From: Chitinophagaceae bacterium
Lineage (GTDB): Bacteria; Bacteroidota; Bacteroidia; Chitinophagales; Chitinophagaceae
DNA: 47,733 nt
NCBI GenBank assembly: GCA_025363355.1
Contig: JANYEB010000109.1
Span: 1 to 47,733, forward strand
Direction of reading: 5' to 3'
The notes below the pieces were generated by a model, which saw nothing but the letters and a program-made list of their open reading frames with translations, made no database searches and was not told the DNA's origin. The stretch's first letter is position 1. Each line of letters starts with the position of its first letter. A program made the position numbers and the translations under genes. Of the stretch, positions 26,399-37,050 are shown one piece after another.

Positions 26399-26863
26399 AT
26401 GTTAACTCCCCTGGAGCAAATACAAAAATGGATTGATGAAATTTTAACAGAAGAGCCCGAGTATTTCTGTGTCAATCTTAAAATAAAGCCTACCAATAAT
26501 ATCAAGCTTTTTTTAGATGGAGATAATGGCATTACCATTGAAAAGTGTGTAAGAATTAATAGAAAACTATATAAACTTATTGAGGAAACAGCATTGTATC
26601 CTGAAGGTGATTTTAGTTTAGAAATATCTAGCCCAGGTGTAGATGAACCTCTTAAATTAAATCGCCAGTTTATTAAAAACGTTGGTAGGAATTTAGAAAT
26701 TATCTTAAACGACGAAACAAAAAAAGAAGGTAAATTACTTGCAGCTTCAGAAACGGATATTACAATAGAAACTACTGAAGGCAAAGGAAAAAAAATGGTT
26801 ATTGAGCAAGTTTTAATACCAATCGAGAATATTAAATCTGCTGTTGTTCAAATAAAATTTTAA
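26399..26863 (+). CDS. rimP: ribosome maturation factor RimP
   Basis: RimP assists maturation of the 30S subunit. The 154-residue protein has the family segments VNLKIKPTNNIKLFLDGDNGITIEKC, then YPEGDFSLEISSPGVDEPLKLNRQF and the C-terminal Sm-like domain with GKLLAASETDITIE. The frame is open upstream to 26327, but that part crosses the terminator hairpin, and the ATG at 26399 gives the usual start (MLTPLEQIQKWI). It heads the conserved rimP-nusA-infB operon. Confidence 0.93.
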   Translation: MLTPLEQIQKWIDEILTEEPEYFCVNLKIKPTNNIKLFLDGDNGITIEKCVRINRKLYKLIEETALYPEGDFSLEISSPGVDEPLKLNRQFIKNVGRNLEIILNDETKKEGKLLAASETDITIETTEGKGKKMVIEQVLIPIENIKSAVVQIKF

Positions 26864-26907
26864 TAAAAAGCAAATCACAAAATAATTAAATCGTAAATAA
26901 AAATGGT

Positions 26908-28158
26908 ATGGCAAGTATTAATTTAATAGACGCATTTCAGGAGTTTAAAGATGCTGAAAGTATAGATAGACCCACGATGATGAAAGTTGTTGAGGATGTA
27001 TTTAAAACATTGCTTCGTAAAAAATATGGTAGTGATGAAAACTTTGATGTAATCGTTAATGCTGAAAAAGGTGACTTGGAAATTATTCGTAGAAGAATGA
27101 TTATGGATGATGATGATGTAAATGATCCTAACGAAGAAGTATCTTACAGCGAAGCTATTAAAATTGAACCTGATTTTGAAGTTGGCGAAGAGCTACTTCA
27201 AGAAGTTGATTTGTATGATTTTGGTCGTCGTGCTATTCTTGCTGCAAAACAAACTTTAGCTAGCAGAATAGGAGATTTGAAAAAAGAAGCTCTTAAGCAA
27301 AAATATTCTGGTAGAATTGGAGAAATTGTTTCTGCTGAAATTTATCAGGTTTGGAAAAAAGAAGTATTGTGTTTGGATGAAGAAGGAAATGAGTTGATAA
27401 TGCCTAAGTCTGAACAAATTCCTACTGATTATTTCAAAAAAGGAGAAAATACAAGAGCTGTTGTTGCACGTGTTGATATAAAAAATAACTCACCGGTAAT
27501 CATACTTTCACGTACAAGTCCTTTATTTTTATCGAAATTATTAGAAATAGAAGTTCCCGAAATTTTCGATGGCTTAATTGCAATCAAAAAAATTGTTCGT
27601 GAACCAGGTGAAAGAGCAAAAGTTGCTGTTGAAAGTTATGATGATAGAATAGATCCAGTAGGTGCTTGTGTAGGAATGAAAGGTAGTCGTATTCATGGCA
27701 TTGTTAGAGAATTGAAAAATGAAAATATTGATGTAATTAATTTTACTACTAATATTCAATTGTTAATTCAACGTTCATTAACGCCTGCTAAAATCAGTTA
27801 TATGAATTTAGATACTGATAAAAAGCAAGCAGATGTGTATTTAAAAGCAGATCAGGTTAGTTTAGCAATTGGTCGTCGTGGTGTAAATATTAAGTTAGCT
27901 TGTGAACTTACTGGCTACGAAATTGATGTTTACAGAGAGGATGAAGAGCAAGTTGAATTGGTTGACTTTGATTTAGATGAATTTGCAGATGAAATTGATC
28001 AATGGATTATTGATGAGTTTAAACGTGTTGGTTGCGATACTGCTCAAAGTGTATTAAAACTAAGCGATGCAGAGCTTGAAAGAAGAACAGATTTAGAAAA
28101 AGAAACTATTGCAGATGTAAGAAGAATCTTACAAACTGAGGTAGATAGAAAAGATTAA
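26908..28158 (+). CDS. nusA: transcription termination/antitermination factor NusA
   Basis: NusA binds RNA polymerase and modulates pausing, intrinsic termination and antitermination. The 416-residue protein has the N-terminal polymerase-binding domain (about 1-125), an S1 domain (about 130-200, GRIGEIVSAEIYQVW), and two KH domains (GACVGMKGSRIHGIVREL and VSLAIGRRGVNIKLACELTG). It ends in a short helical region (LSDAELERRTDLEKETI). It lacks the long acidic repeats of enterobacterial NusA, as is usual in Bacteroidota. It follows rimP by 44 nt. Confidence 0.95.
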   Translation: MASINLIDAFQEFKDAESIDRPTMMKVVEDVFKTLLRKKYGSDENFDVIVNAEKGDLEIIRRRMIMDDDDVNDPNEEVSYSEAIKIEPDFEVGEELLQEVDLYDFGRRAILAAKQTLASRIGDLKKEALKQKYSGRIGEIVSAEIYQVWKKEVLCLDEEGNELIMPKSEQIPTDYFKKGENTRAVVARVDIKNNSPVIILSRTSPLFLSKLLEIEVPEIFDGLIAIKKIVREPGERAKVAVESYDDRIDPVGACVGMKGSRIHGIVRELKNENIDVINFTTNIQLLIQRSLTPAKISYMNLDTDKKQADVYLKADQVSLAIGRRGVNIKLACELTGYEIDVYREDEEQVELVDFDLDEFADEIDQWIIDEFKRVGCDTAQSVLKLSDAELERRTDLEKETIADVRRILQTEVDRKD

Positions 28159-28280
28159 TAGGATAAATTGAAGATATGATGATGTAAAGTGATAGATGAG
28201 TTATAAGTTTGATAAATAAAAATAAAACAAAGAAGAAAAAATTGTGAAACAATTTTGAGTTTCTTCTTAAACAAAACTGA

Positions 28281-31200
28281 ATGTCAGAATTAAAATTACC
28301 GAGATTATTGGCCGCTGCTAAAGAGTTCAACATTGGGCGTGATACCCTCATTGACTTTTTAGTGAAGAAAGGTTTTAGCAAAGATGATTTAAAAGATACT
28401 ACTAAACTAAATGAAGGAATGTACCATTCTCTTCAAGTAGAATTTAGTAGTGATAAGGCTGCAAAAAACAAAGCAGACCAAGTAGAAATTCCAAAAGCTG
28501 GAGCTGGTGATGTAAGAAAGAAAAGAGATGAAGAAGATTTATCTATCTCTAAAAAAGAAGCACCAAAACCTGCAAAGGAAAAAGAAGTTGCACCAGTAGT
28601 TATTGAAACTCTTATTGCACCTGCACCTGTTGTAGAAATTGCTGCACCAGTAGTTGTTGAAAAGGTTGTAGAAGTTAAGGTTGAAAAACCAGTAATTGTT
28701 GAAGAAGTAAAAGCAGAAGCAGTTGCAGTTGTAGCTCCTACAGTTGTTGCTGAAAAACCTGTTGCAGAAACAATTAAAATTGAAGCTCCTGAATTAGAGG
28801 GACCTAAAATTATTACTAAGATTGATTTAAGTGCAATTGATTCTTCTACAAAACCAAAAAAGGTTACTAAAAAGAAAAAAGAAGAGGAACCTGTAGTTGA
28901 GGCAAAAATTGCTGAGCCTGCACCAGTAGTTGTTGCTCCAAAAGTTGTAGAGAAAGTAGAGCCAATTGTAATTGCACCAGCTAAACCAAAAGCTGTTGAA
29001 GATATTTTTAAAATGCCTGTTGAGCCAGAAGCTGCACAACAACCAGAATCACAAGAACAAGCCCAAGGTGTTATAGAAAATATTGAGGTTGAAAAATTGA
29101 GTGGCCCTAAAATTTTAGGTAAAATTGAATTACCAAAAGATAATGATACTAGACCAAAACCTTCAGCTAAAGATGATGTTGCTAAACGTAAAAGAATTCC
29201 TATTGATAAAAAAGGATCTAATATACAGCACGTAGATTTTAGAAAAGATGATAGAAGTGGTGCTGGCGATAATAGAGCTGCTGGTGGATTTAATCGCCCT
29301 AGTGGTCCAGGACAAAATAGGCCTAGCATACAAAGAGCAGGTGGAGGACAAAATAGACCAAGTGGTCCTAGACCAAATGGCCCTAGAATTGAAATTAGAA
29401 GAGACGATAGAGAGATTGATAAAAACGAGATTCAAGCTAAGATTAAAGAAACGCAAGCAAAACTTGCTGGTAATAGTGGTAGAGGTGGAAGAAATCTGAA
29501 AGCAAAAAATAGAAGAGACAAGCGTAGAGAAGCTGCCGAAAATGAAGGTAACGAAAGAGAAGATAATAAACTACAGGTTACAGAGTTTGTAACTGTTAGT
29601 GAGCTTGCAAACCTTATGGATGTTGGGTTTACAGACATTATTAGCAAATGTATGAACTTGGGAATAATGGTTTCTATTAACCAAAGATTAGATGCTGAGG
29701 TAATAGAATTGGTTGCTAGCGAGTTTAATTTTGAAGTAGAATTTACCAATGTTGATGATATAGAAGAAGATTATGAAGAAGATGAAGATAATCCTGATGA
29801 AATGGTGAGTCGTCCTCCAATTGTAACTATTATGGGTCACGTCGATCATGGTAAAACTTCATTACTAGATTACATTAGAAGTGCAAATGTCGTTGCAGGT
29901 GAAAGTGGTGGTATTACACAGCATATTGGTGCTTATGAAGTAACGCTTCCAACAACTGGAAAAAATATTACTTTCTTGGATACGCCTGGACACGAAGCAT
30001 TTACAGCAATGCGTGCAAGAGGTGCAAAAGTTACAGATATTGCAGTAATTGTTGTTGCTGCCGATGATGCAGTAATGCCTCAAACAAAAGAAGCTATCAG
30101 TCACGCACAAGCTGCAAGTGTACCAATGATTTTTGCTGTAAATAAAATTGATAGAGATGGTTCAAATCCTCAAAAAATATACGAGCAATTGTCTCAAATG
30201 AATATTTTAGTAGAAAGCTGGGGTGGTAAATATCAGTCGCAAGAATTATCTGCTAAAAAAGGCTTGAACATCGATTTATTATTAGAAAAAATATTGTTAG
30301 AAGCAGAATTATTAGAATTAAAAGCAAATCCAAAAAGAGAAGGAAGTGGAACAATTATAGAAGCATCGCTTGATAAAGGTCGTGGATATGTTGCAACAAT
30401 TCTTGTACAAGGTGGAACTTTAAACCAAGGAGATTTAATTGTATCTGGTCAATTCTATGGTCGTGTAAAAGCAATGTTTAACGAGCGTAACCAACGTGTT
30501 CAATCTGCACCTCCATCAACGCCTGTAGTAATTTTAGGATTGAATGGTGCACCACAAGCTGGTGAGAAATTCAAAGTGTATAGCGATGAATCTCAAGCAA
30601 AAGAAATTGCTACTAAGCGTTCTCAAATTATGAGAGAGCAAGGCTTACGTGCAAGAAAACATATTACATTAGATGAAATTGGTCGTCGTTTAGCTTTGGG
30701 TAATTTCAAAGAATTAAATATCATTATTAAAGGTGACGTGGATGGATCTGTTGAAGCATTGAGTGATAGTTTGCAAAAATTATCTACGCCAGAAGTTGCA
30801 ATTAAAGTAGTACTAAAAGCAGTTGGACAAATCTCTGAAAGTGATGTATTGTTAGCTGCTGCATCGGATGCAATTTTGATAGGATTTAATGTTCGTCCAT
30901 CTTCTCAAGCAAATAAACTTGCCGAGAACGAAGGTGTTCAAATTAAACAATACTCTATCATATATAAAGCTATTGAAGAGATTAAGAGTGCAATGGAAGG
31001 TATGCTTGAACCTAAGGTTGAAGAGCGTGAAGTTGCTACTGTTGAAATACGTGAAGTATTCAAATTTGATAAAGCAACTGTTGCAGGTTCTTATGTTACT
31101 GAAGGTAAAATTAAACGTGATCATAAGATTAAAGTTTATCGTGATGGTATTCTTATCTACCCAAGGCAAGAGGGTGGATATGCAGAACTTGCGAGCTTGA

Positions 31201-31334
31201 AGCGTTTTAAAGATGATGTGAAAGAAGTGAACAACAATTACGAATGTGGTTTAACCATCAAAGGTTTTACAGATATTCAACCTGGTGATACAGTTGTTGC
31301 TTATGAAGAAGAAGAAATTAAAAGAAGTCTTTAA
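28281..31334 (+). CDS. infB: translation initiation factor IF-2
   Basis: IF-2 is the GTPase that brings initiator tRNA to the 30S subunit and drives subunit joining. The 1017-residue protein has an N-terminal IF2-N domain ([21 protein letters not shown]), then a long Ala/Val/Pro/Lys-rich linker and a basic Arg/Gly/Pro segment to about residue 420. The GTPase domain follows: GHVDHGKT (about 517), [19 protein letters not shown]. Domains II-IV complete the protein. The linker is low complexity and varies between species. A terminator follows. It lies 122 nt after nusA, probably in the same operon. Confidence 0.96.
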   Translation: MSELKLPRLLAAAKEFNIGRDTLIDFLVKKGFSKDDLKDTTKLNEGMYHSLQVEFSSDKAAKNKADQVEIPKAGAGDVRKKRDEEDLSISKKEAPKPAKEKEVAPVVIETLIAPAPVVEIAAPVVVEKVVEVKVEKPVIVEEVKAEAVAVVAPTVVAEKPVAETIKIEAPELEGPKIITKIDLSAIDSSTKPKKVTKKKKEEEPVVEAKIAEPAPVVVAPKVVEKVEPIVIAPAKPKAVEDIFKMPVEPEAAQQPESQEQAQGVIENIEVEKLSGPKILGKIELPKDNDTRPKPSAKDDVAKRKRIPIDKKGSNIQHVDFRKDDRSGAGDNRAAGGFNRPSGPGQNRPSIQRAGGGQNRPSGPRPNGPRIEIRRDDREIDKNEIQAKIKETQAKLAGNSGRGGRNLKAKNRRDKRREAAENEGNEREDNKLQVTEFVTVSELANLMDVGFTDIISKCMNLGIMVSINQRLDAEVIELVASEFNFEVEFTNVDDIEEDYEEDEDNPDEMVSRPPIVTIMGHVDHGKTSLLDYIRSANVVAGESGGITQHIGAYEVTLPTTGKNITFLDTPGHEAFTAMRARGAKVTDIAVIVVAADDAVMPQTKEAISHAQAASVPMIFAVNKIDRDGSNPQKIYEQLSQMNILVESWGGKYQSQELSAKKGLNIDLLLEKILLEAELLELKANPKREGSGTIIEASLDKGRGYVATILVQGGTLNQGDLIVSGQFYGRVKAMFNERNQRVQSAPPSTPVVILGLNGAPQAGEKFKVYSDESQAKEIATKRSQIMREQGLRARKHITLDEIGRRLALGNFKELNIIIKGDVDGSVEALSDSLQKLSTPEVAIKVVLKAVGQISESDVLLAAASDAILIGFNVRPSSQANKLAENEGVQIKQYSIIYKAIEEIKSAMEGMLEPKVEEREVATVEIREVFKFDKATVAGSYVTEGKIKRDHKIKVYRDGILIYPRQEGGYAELASLKRFKDDVKEVNNNYECGLTIKGFTDIQPGDTVVAYEEEEIKRSL

Positions 31335-31356
31335 AATAAAATAATATTAACGATAA

Positions 31357-31391
31357 GAAGCCACATCATTTGAATGTGGCTTCTTTGTTTT
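31357..31391 (+). terminator. infB operon terminator
   Basis: GAAGCCACAT (31357-31366) pairs with ATGTGGCTTC (31374-31383), followed by TTTGTTTTT, 23 nt after the infB stop. Confidence 0.85.
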
Positions 31392-31486
31392 TAAAATATA
31401 TTAATAGTGTTGTATGTATGTTAAAAAAATAAGTAACAAACAATACATCATTTCAATCTTATATTTTTACAACTCAAATTCGAACT

Positions 31487-34153
31487 ATGATAAAAAAAAT
31501 ATTAAAAATTACAGGCATTTCTCTATTAGTTTTAGTTGGTTTAGCCTTTGCTATGCCTTATTTATTTAAAGGGAAAATAATTGCTTTAGTAAAAGAAAAA
31601 GTAAATAAAAGTATCAACGCAAAAGTTGATTTTAGCAATGTAGATATTTCTGTGTTTCGTCATTTTCCAAAGCTAGCTGTTGGTATCGAAAGCCTTACAG
31701 TTGTTGGTGTTGAGGATTTTGCAAACGATACTTTAATAGCTGCAAAACAACTTGATTTATCAATGAATTTGTGGAGTGCTATCACAGGAACAGAAATTAA
31801 TATTTATGGTATTGATATTACAGATGCAACTATCAATACTATTGTAAACAAACAAGGTAAAGCTAATTGGAGTATTGTAAAACCTGATTCAACAGCAAGT
31901 TCAAACACAGAAGAAAAAAAGTCAATGAAGCTGAAGTTAGACCATTATAGTTTGCACAATGCAACAGTAAAATATAGTGATTATGTTGGCAATATGTTTT
32001 TAGATATCTCTAATATTGATCATAGTGGAAGTGGTGATTTTGCAGCTGATATTTTTACCTTGGTTACAAAAACAAATATAGAAAAACTAAGCTATTCAAT
32101 GGGTGGTGTCAAATATATTAGCGAAGCTAAAACACAAGCTGATATTGACTTACAAATTGATACTAAGCAAATGAAATTTGATTTTAATACAGATAAAATC
32201 AATTTAAATGATTTAAAAATTGCTACCAAAGGTTACTTTCAATTGGTGAATGATTCCACTTATGGAATGGATATTTCTTTCAATGCCCCATCAACCGATT
32301 TTAAAAATATATTATCGTTAATTCCTACAATTTATCAAAACAGTTTTAGCACAATTAAATCTAGTGGTAATGCTATTTTCAATGGTTTTGTAAAGGGAAA
32401 TTATAGTCCACAACAAATTCCTGCTTATCAGTTAAACTTGAAAGTTGATAATGGATTTTTTCAATACCCCGATTTGCCAGCACCTGTTAAAGACATAAAT
32501 GTTGATATGAAAATTGATAATCCTGATGGTATTACTGACCACACAGTTATTGATATTTCTAAAGCTCATTTAAGTTTAGCTAGCGAGCCTTTTGACTTTA
32601 AATTATTGGTAAAAAATCCTATCAGCGATTTATATGTAGATGCTGTTGCAAAAGGGAAAATAGATTTGAGCAAGATTACCCAGTTTGTTAAAATGCCTAC
32701 CATTACTAAGTTGCAGGGTTTATTGAATGCAGATGTTGCTATTAATGGAACAGCAAGTGCAATGCAAAAACAACAGTTTGATAAGTTCAATGCAAAAGGT
32801 GTCATTGATTTAATAAACTTTCAATTTGCCTCTAAAGATTATCCTGCTGGGGTTAGTTTAAACAGTTTGAATATGGCATTCACTCCAAAAAATGTAACAC
32901 TAAATAATTTGGTTGGAAAGTTTATGCAAACTAACTTCTCTGCTAATGGATACATCAATAATATTTTGCCATATATGTTACAAAATAAACCATTGGATGG
33001 AGTAATGAATGTGAAGGCAGACAACATTGATTTGAATGCTTTAATGGGTGTTTCAACAGACACTACAAAAAAGGGAACAGTAGAAAGTAAACCATTTATT
33101 GTTCCAAATAATTTGAATCTTACTTTAAATACAATTGTTGATAAGATTCATTACGACAAGCTAGATATGGCAAACGTTTCAGGCAGTTTATTGATTGCTG
33201 GTGAAACTGTTAAAATGAATAATGTAAAAGCAAAAGCATTGAATGGAGATTTAGTAGTTAGTGGTTATTACTCTACAAAATTAGATACCAAAAAACCAGA
33301 TATTGCTTTAACATATAATGTTACCAATGTTGATATTCAAAAAACATTTTATGCTTTTAACACCATTCAAAAACTAATGCCTGTTGGGCAGTTTTTAGCT
33401 GGCAAATTAACTTCTCAATTAACAATGACAGGTAAGCTTGGCGAGAATATGATGCCCGATTTAAATAGTCTAACTGGTAATGGTAATTTTTTAATGCTTG
33501 AAGGTTTATTAAGCAAGTTTACACCGTTAGATAAAATTGCCCAAACCCTTAGTGTACAGCAGTTACAAAATATTTCGTTGAAAGATGTGAAAACATTTTT
33601 TGAGTTTGCTAACGGCAAAGTTTTCATTAAACCATTTGCTGCTAAAGTAAAAGATATTGATATGGAAATTGGTGGCACACATAGTTTTACACAAGATATG
33701 GAGTACACTGTTAATATGAAAATTCCTAGAGCATTAATGGGTGCTGCTGGCAATAATTTAATTAATAATCTTACAACTCAAGCAACAGCTAAAGGCCTTC
33801 CAATAAAGATTGCTGACATAGTGAATGTGCAAGTGAAAGTTGGAGGAAGCATTAAATCACCAACTATAAAAACAGATTTAAAACAAACAGCAAATTCATT
33901 AGCACAAGATTTAAAACAACAAGCAACTGCCTTTGTTCAAAATAAAATTGATAGCACAAAAGCTGCTGTAACAGCTGCCATTAAAGACACTGTCAACAAA
34001 GTGAAACAACAAGTAATTAATGACATTAAAAATGAGGCTATCAAACAAATTTTTAAAACAGGAGACACTACTAATAATGACCCTAAAAAGAAAGCAGAAG
34101 ATGCAGGCAAGAACTTATTAAAAGATTTGAATCCATTTAAGAAAAAGGGATAA
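31487..34153 (+). CDS. AsmA-family membrane-anchored protein
   Basis: This 888-residue envelope protein has one N-terminal TM helix (ILKITGISLLVLVGLAFAMPYLF) and a long periplasmic part. The AsmA N-terminal pattern (KVNKSINAKVDFSNVDISVFRHFPKLAVGIE) and the C-terminal AsmA-like domain (LTGNGNFLMLEGLLSKFTPLDKIAQTL) are both visible. Family members form beta-groove bridges thought to move phospholipids between membranes. The last 100 residues are a Lys/Gln/Ala-rich helical tail (VKQQVINDIKNEAIKQIF). A damaged copy of that tail occurs near 36960. Confidence 0.88.
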   Translation: MIKKILKITGISLLVLVGLAFAMPYLFKGKIIALVKEKVNKSINAKVDFSNVDISVFRHFPKLAVGIESLTVVGVEDFANDTLIAAKQLDLSMNLWSAITGTEINIYGIDITDATINTIVNKQGKANWSIVKPDSTASSNTEEKKSMKLKLDHYSLHNATVKYSDYVGNMFLDISNIDHSGSGDFAADIFTLVTKTNIEKLSYSMGGVKYISEAKTQADIDLQIDTKQMKFDFNTDKINLNDLKIATKGYFQLVNDSTYGMDISFNAPSTDFKNILSLIPTIYQNSFSTIKSSGNAIFNGFVKGNYSPQQIPAYQLNLKVDNGFFQYPDLPAPVKDINVDMKIDNPDGITDHTVIDISKAHLSLASEPFDFKLLVKNPISDLYVDAVAKGKIDLSKITQFVKMPTITKLQGLLNADVAINGTASAMQKQQFDKFNAKGVIDLINFQFASKDYPAGVSLNSLNMAFTPKNVTLNNLVGKFMQTNFSANGYINNILPYMLQNKPLDGVMNVKADNIDLNALMGVSTDTTKKGTVESKPFIVPNNLNLTLNTIVDKIHYDKLDMANVSGSLLIAGETVKMNNVKAKALNGDLVVSGYYSTKLDTKKPDIALTYNVTNVDIQKTFYAFNTIQKLMPVGQFLAGKLTSQLTMTGKLGENMMPDLNSLTGNGNFLMLEGLLSKFTPLDKIAQTLSVQQLQNISLKDVKTFFEFANGKVFIKPFAAKVKDIDMEIGGTHSFTQDMEYTVNMKIPRALMGAAGNNLINNLTTQATAKGLPIKIADIVNVQVKVGGSIKSPTIKTDLKQTANSLAQDLKQQATAFVQNKIDSTKAAVTAAIKDTVNKVKQQVINDIKNEAIKQIFKTGDTTNNDPKKKAEDAGKNLLKDLNPFKKKG

Positions 34154-34159
34154 TACACA

Positions 34160-34192
34160 AATAAGCCACAGATGCTACATCTGTGGCTTATT
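34160..34192. terminator. bidirectional terminator
   Basis: A perfect 15-bp stem (AATAAGCCACAGATG, 34160-34174, with 34178-34192) followed by TTTT. It lies between the AsmA-family gene and the convergent NYN ribonuclease gene. Confidence 0.85.
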
Positions 34193-34213
34193 TTAAAACT
34201 GCTACTTTGAACT

Positions 34214-35587
34214 TTATTTTAAATCTGGCATTAACACTTCATTACCCTTAATTAAGAATGATAATCTATAAAAGTCAATATTATCGGCAACCCACAAATC
34301 TTGCAGCTTCCATTCTCTAAAAGTATCGTTGCTAATAATTAAGCAATGATGTGTTTTTACATATTGAATAATAAAAATGTCTGCTGGACTTTCTTTGGGT
34401 GCTTCTAAATAAGTGTAGTTGTTTTTGATAGTTTGCAAAACTTCTCCATCACTTATTTTATGTCTTAAAGATGCATCAGCAATAATCGTAATATCAGTAA
34501 ATCCTTTTTGTTGTAAGAAATCAACCACTATACTAATATTTTTTGCCAATATTTTTTTATCTGTATTTGAATTGCTGTTGTGTGCAACATTACTAGCATC
34601 AATTACTACAGCTCTATCTTGCAAACGATTAATTTCAAAAAACTCTCCATCAATATCATAAGTACCATACTTTTTTACTTGATTATTTTTTTGTAGAAAT
34701 CTTGCTAAATCATCTAAGCTGCTAATGCTGATAGTGAACCAACTTGGCATTTCATTCGTTTCTGGATATTTATATTCTTGTATGGTGTTTTGCAAAATTG
34801 TATTCAATTTATTCAACGATACTTTTTTGCCTTCTTCAACTCTCGATAAAATAATTAATACTAATAATTCATCGTGCTTTTCATCATTTTTTCTCAGCAC
34901 TTGTAAATCTGTGTATTTATGAAAGTCAACAGCATTTCTTATACCTATTTTTCTAGCAAGTTCTAATTCTGCAAAAGTTCTTAAACTTTTTTCTATAGCT
35001 TCAACATAATCTGCATATAAATTAAAGCCCAAGTCTTTTGCCGAAGCATATATTGCTGCATCTTTAAATCCATTTTTCAATGCTTCAAGCAATGAATTTG
35101 CATCTTCAAAATGATGCTCTTTAGCGTATACATATAGTTGATATGGATTGTCAACTGCAACATCAATTTCTATTGAGTTTTTTAATTCTTTATAGTCTGC
35201 AAAGCCTTTAATAAATCCTTTCTTTTTTATTGTTTCAAATGTTGCCAAATCTTTAATGCCAGATTGTTTCACTAAAATATAATCGTCATATTTTGTGTGT
35301 CCCAAATCAAGGGCTTCATAAAATTCTTGAGCATTTGTAAACCCTTTTTCTGTTGCTGTTGCATAATGTTCTAAGGTTTGAAAACCATTTGTTTTGTGCT
35401 GTATAATGCAGCCTGAAAAATTAATGGCGAAACTGGTATTTGCTACATCTTCTTTGTTTAAAATAAATACAGCATTTACATTGTTTTGCTGAGCAAAATT
35501 GCATAGTTCAGTTAAGCTGCTTAGCTCCAATTGATTTACAAAATTGGTACTACTTGCTGAGTAGTATTGGTAGTTGTTTTGTTTCAT
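34214..35587 (-). CDS. regnase-like NYN/PIN ribonuclease with N-terminal repeats
   Basis: The C-terminal 130 residues (from about 325) match the Zc3h12a-like NYN ribonuclease family: RAVVIDASNVAHNSN (first catalytic Asp), ISIVVDFLQQKGFTDITII, ISDGEVLQTI, and CLIISNDTFREW with the second acid. Residues about 60-235 carry degenerate helical repeats of about 35 residues, such as NSLLEALKNGFKDAAIY and DYVEAIEKSLRTFAEL, with recurring Gly-Phe turns. No signal peptide is visible, so it is probably a cytoplasmic RNase. It starts 23 nt after the unknown gene at 35610, with which it probably forms an operon. The target RNA is unknown. Confidence 0.75.
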   Translation of the reverse strand: MKQNNYQYYSASSTNFVNQLELSSLTELCNFAQQNNVNAVFILNKEDVANTSFAINFSGCIIQHKTNGFQTLEHYATATEKGFTNAQEFYEALDLGHTKYDDYILVKQSGIKDLATFETIKKKGFIKGFADYKELKNSIEIDVAVDNPYQLYVYAKEHHFEDANSLLEALKNGFKDAAIYASAKDLGFNLYADYVEAIEKSLRTFAELELARKIGIRNAVDFHKYTDLQVLRKNDEKHDELLVLIILSRVEEGKKVSLNKLNTILQNTIQEYKYPETNEMPSWFTISISSLDDLARFLQKNNQVKKYGTYDIDGEFFEINRLQDRAVVIDASNVAHNSNSNTDKKILAKNISIVVDFLQQKGFTDITIIADASLRHKISDGEVLQTIKNNYTYLEAPKESPADIFIIQYVKTHHCLIISNDTFREWKLQDLWVADNIDFYRLSFLIKGNEVLMPDLK

Positions 35588-35609
35588 ATTTATTATTTTA
35601 AAAATTTAA

Positions 35610-36740
35610 TTAATCATCAATATTGATATGCTTTTTCACTCTTTTTATTTCTCCATTAACAGTCTCGTCTTCTTCCATATTCTTTGTTGTTTCTTGTGTA
35701 ATAGCTTCAGCTAAATTATTGCCAAATAAAAAAAGCATTATAGGAATTTTATAAGCAGCATCTGCTGCATACGCTGTTTTTAAATATCCAAATTCTTCTA
35801 TGGTGATCACATTGTAATGCAAGTAGAAAAGCCAAATATTTTCAGGTTCAACAGCTCCGAAATATATTGACTGAACAACCTTATTGTGATGAACACTTTT
35901 ACAATGTTTTAAAATATCATTATCATTAATAACTTGTTCTGTTGTGGAAAAAGTAGGTACCACCTCAGTAACAAATTTTTCTGAATGGTTGTTCAAATAG
36001 CAAGATTTACTCCATTCATAAATAGCTGTTTTAAATGTTTGCAGTTGTGTTGTAAATTGTTTTTTAATAGATTCTAACTCTGTTATAGACAATGTGCTGA
36101 TATTGGGCATTGAAAAAGCTTTAACCAAATATTGGTTATCGTTGTTGATGGCTTCTATATCTGTTTCTACATTTGTATGTGCCAAATGGAATTCATAGAA
36201 AGAATGTGGCAGCAAAAAAACTGATTGTTTTGCTGCATTTGTTGGTGCTTTACCTGCAATAACATCCATTGCTTTTAAGTGATATGTTGTTTGAACTTTT
36301 TCAGTTGTTTTTAAATCAAAAATGTCAAAAACATCTTTTTTGCAAATTGATAGAAAGCCGCCCAAACCTGCTGTTTCGGCTGCAACCACAAATTGATCTC
36401 GCCATTCGTTGATGAAGGTTAACATACTTCTTTCGTAGCTTTTGTATGAAAGAAAAATATTATTGGGAGGATGTTTCATACTATTAAAAGATTGATATGT
36501 TTTTAAAAACTCATCAATGACTTCTATAATATCTGGCTCGGTTGTTTTAGCATTTTTAACAATCATTACTTTTTGTATAATCGAAAATTTATCAAAAGCC
36601 GACTTGAATTTAATTAGAAAGCTTGAATTGCCAGCACAATTTAAAACATCCGATAACATATACCCTGCTCTTAACTGATAGCCAAAAGCCACCGGGGCTA
36701 AGGTGCCAGTGTCCATAAAATCTAATTGAATACATCTCAT
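35610..36740 (-). CDS. hypothetical protein in operon with the NYN ribonuclease
   Basis: This 376-residue soluble protein is not recognised. It has no signal peptide, no membrane segment and no motif that identifies it. It begins MRCIQLDFMDTGTLAPVAFG and ends in a charged tail (NGEIKRVKKHINIDD). Hydrophobic stretches such as AAYKIPIMLFLFGNNLAEAI near the C-terminus look like buried helices rather than membrane spans. It lies 23 nt upstream of the regnase-like gene on the same strand, so it is probably a partner. Confidence 0.7.
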   Translation of the reverse strand: MRCIQLDFMDTGTLAPVAFGYQLRAGYMLSDVLNCAGNSSFLIKFKSAFDKFSIIQKVMIVKNAKTTEPDIIEVIDEFLKTYQSFNSMKHPPNNIFLSYKSYERSMLTFINEWRDQFVVAAETAGLGGFLSICKKDVFDIFDLKTTEKVQTTYHLKAMDVIAGKAPTNAAKQSVFLLPHSFYEFHLAHTNVETDIEAINNDNQYLVKAFSMPNISTLSITELESIKKQFTTQLQTFKTAIYEWSKSCYLNNHSEKFVTEVVPTFSTTEQVINDNDILKHCKSVHHNKVVQSIYFGAVEPENIWLFYLHYNVITIEEFGYLKTAYAADAAYKIPIMLFLFGNNLAEAITQETTKNMEEDETVNGEIKRVKKHINIDD

Positions 36741-36841
36741 AAAGGCAAAATTATAAGTGAATAAATTTGGTAATAAAATTAATAGAAATCTGTTGTAGTA
36801 AAACTGTTATCAACAAAAAAAATAATAGACTATTTTCATAA

Positions 36842-36884
36842 ATCGAGACTGTCTTAAAATTTTGTTGCAAGACAGCGTTTCGAT
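36842..36884. repeat. imperfect inverted repeat in intergenic region
   Basis: CTGTCTT (36849-36855) pairs with AAGACAG (36869-36875), extended outside by ATCGA (36842-36846) with TCGAT (36880-36884). There is no T run, so it is not a terminator. It could be an element end or an RNA hairpin. Confidence 0.6.
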
Positions 36885-36950
36885 GCTAAGGTTTGTGTCT
36901 CATAAATCTTTTTTATTTCGCTGTTTGGTATGGAACTAACCAAGGCGAGT

Positions 36951-37050
36951 AGTACCAAAGCAGCAGTAACAGCTAGCCTATTAAAAAAACTTTTACAACT
37001 GTTAAACAACAAGTAATTATTGATGCAGATAATGAAGCTATCAAATAAAT
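36951..37050 (+). pseudogene. decayed fragment of an AsmA C-terminal tail
   Basis: The sequence from TACCAAAGCAGCAGTAACAG through AAACAACAAGTAATTA to GAAGCTATCAAAT follows, base for base in patches, the 3' end of the AsmA-family gene at 33951-34050 (shared 16-nt run AAACAACAAGTAATTA). Frameshifts destroy the reading frame. The remainder of this 505-nt gene-free stretch (36741-37245) shows the hairpin at 36842 and no gene I can support. Confidence 0.7.

Noticed and set aside
28433-29329. Long minus-strand ORF of 298 codons
   Set aside because: Shadow of the low-complexity linker of infB; the composition (Ser/Thr/Ile-rich) is the complement of the Ala/Val/Glu linker.
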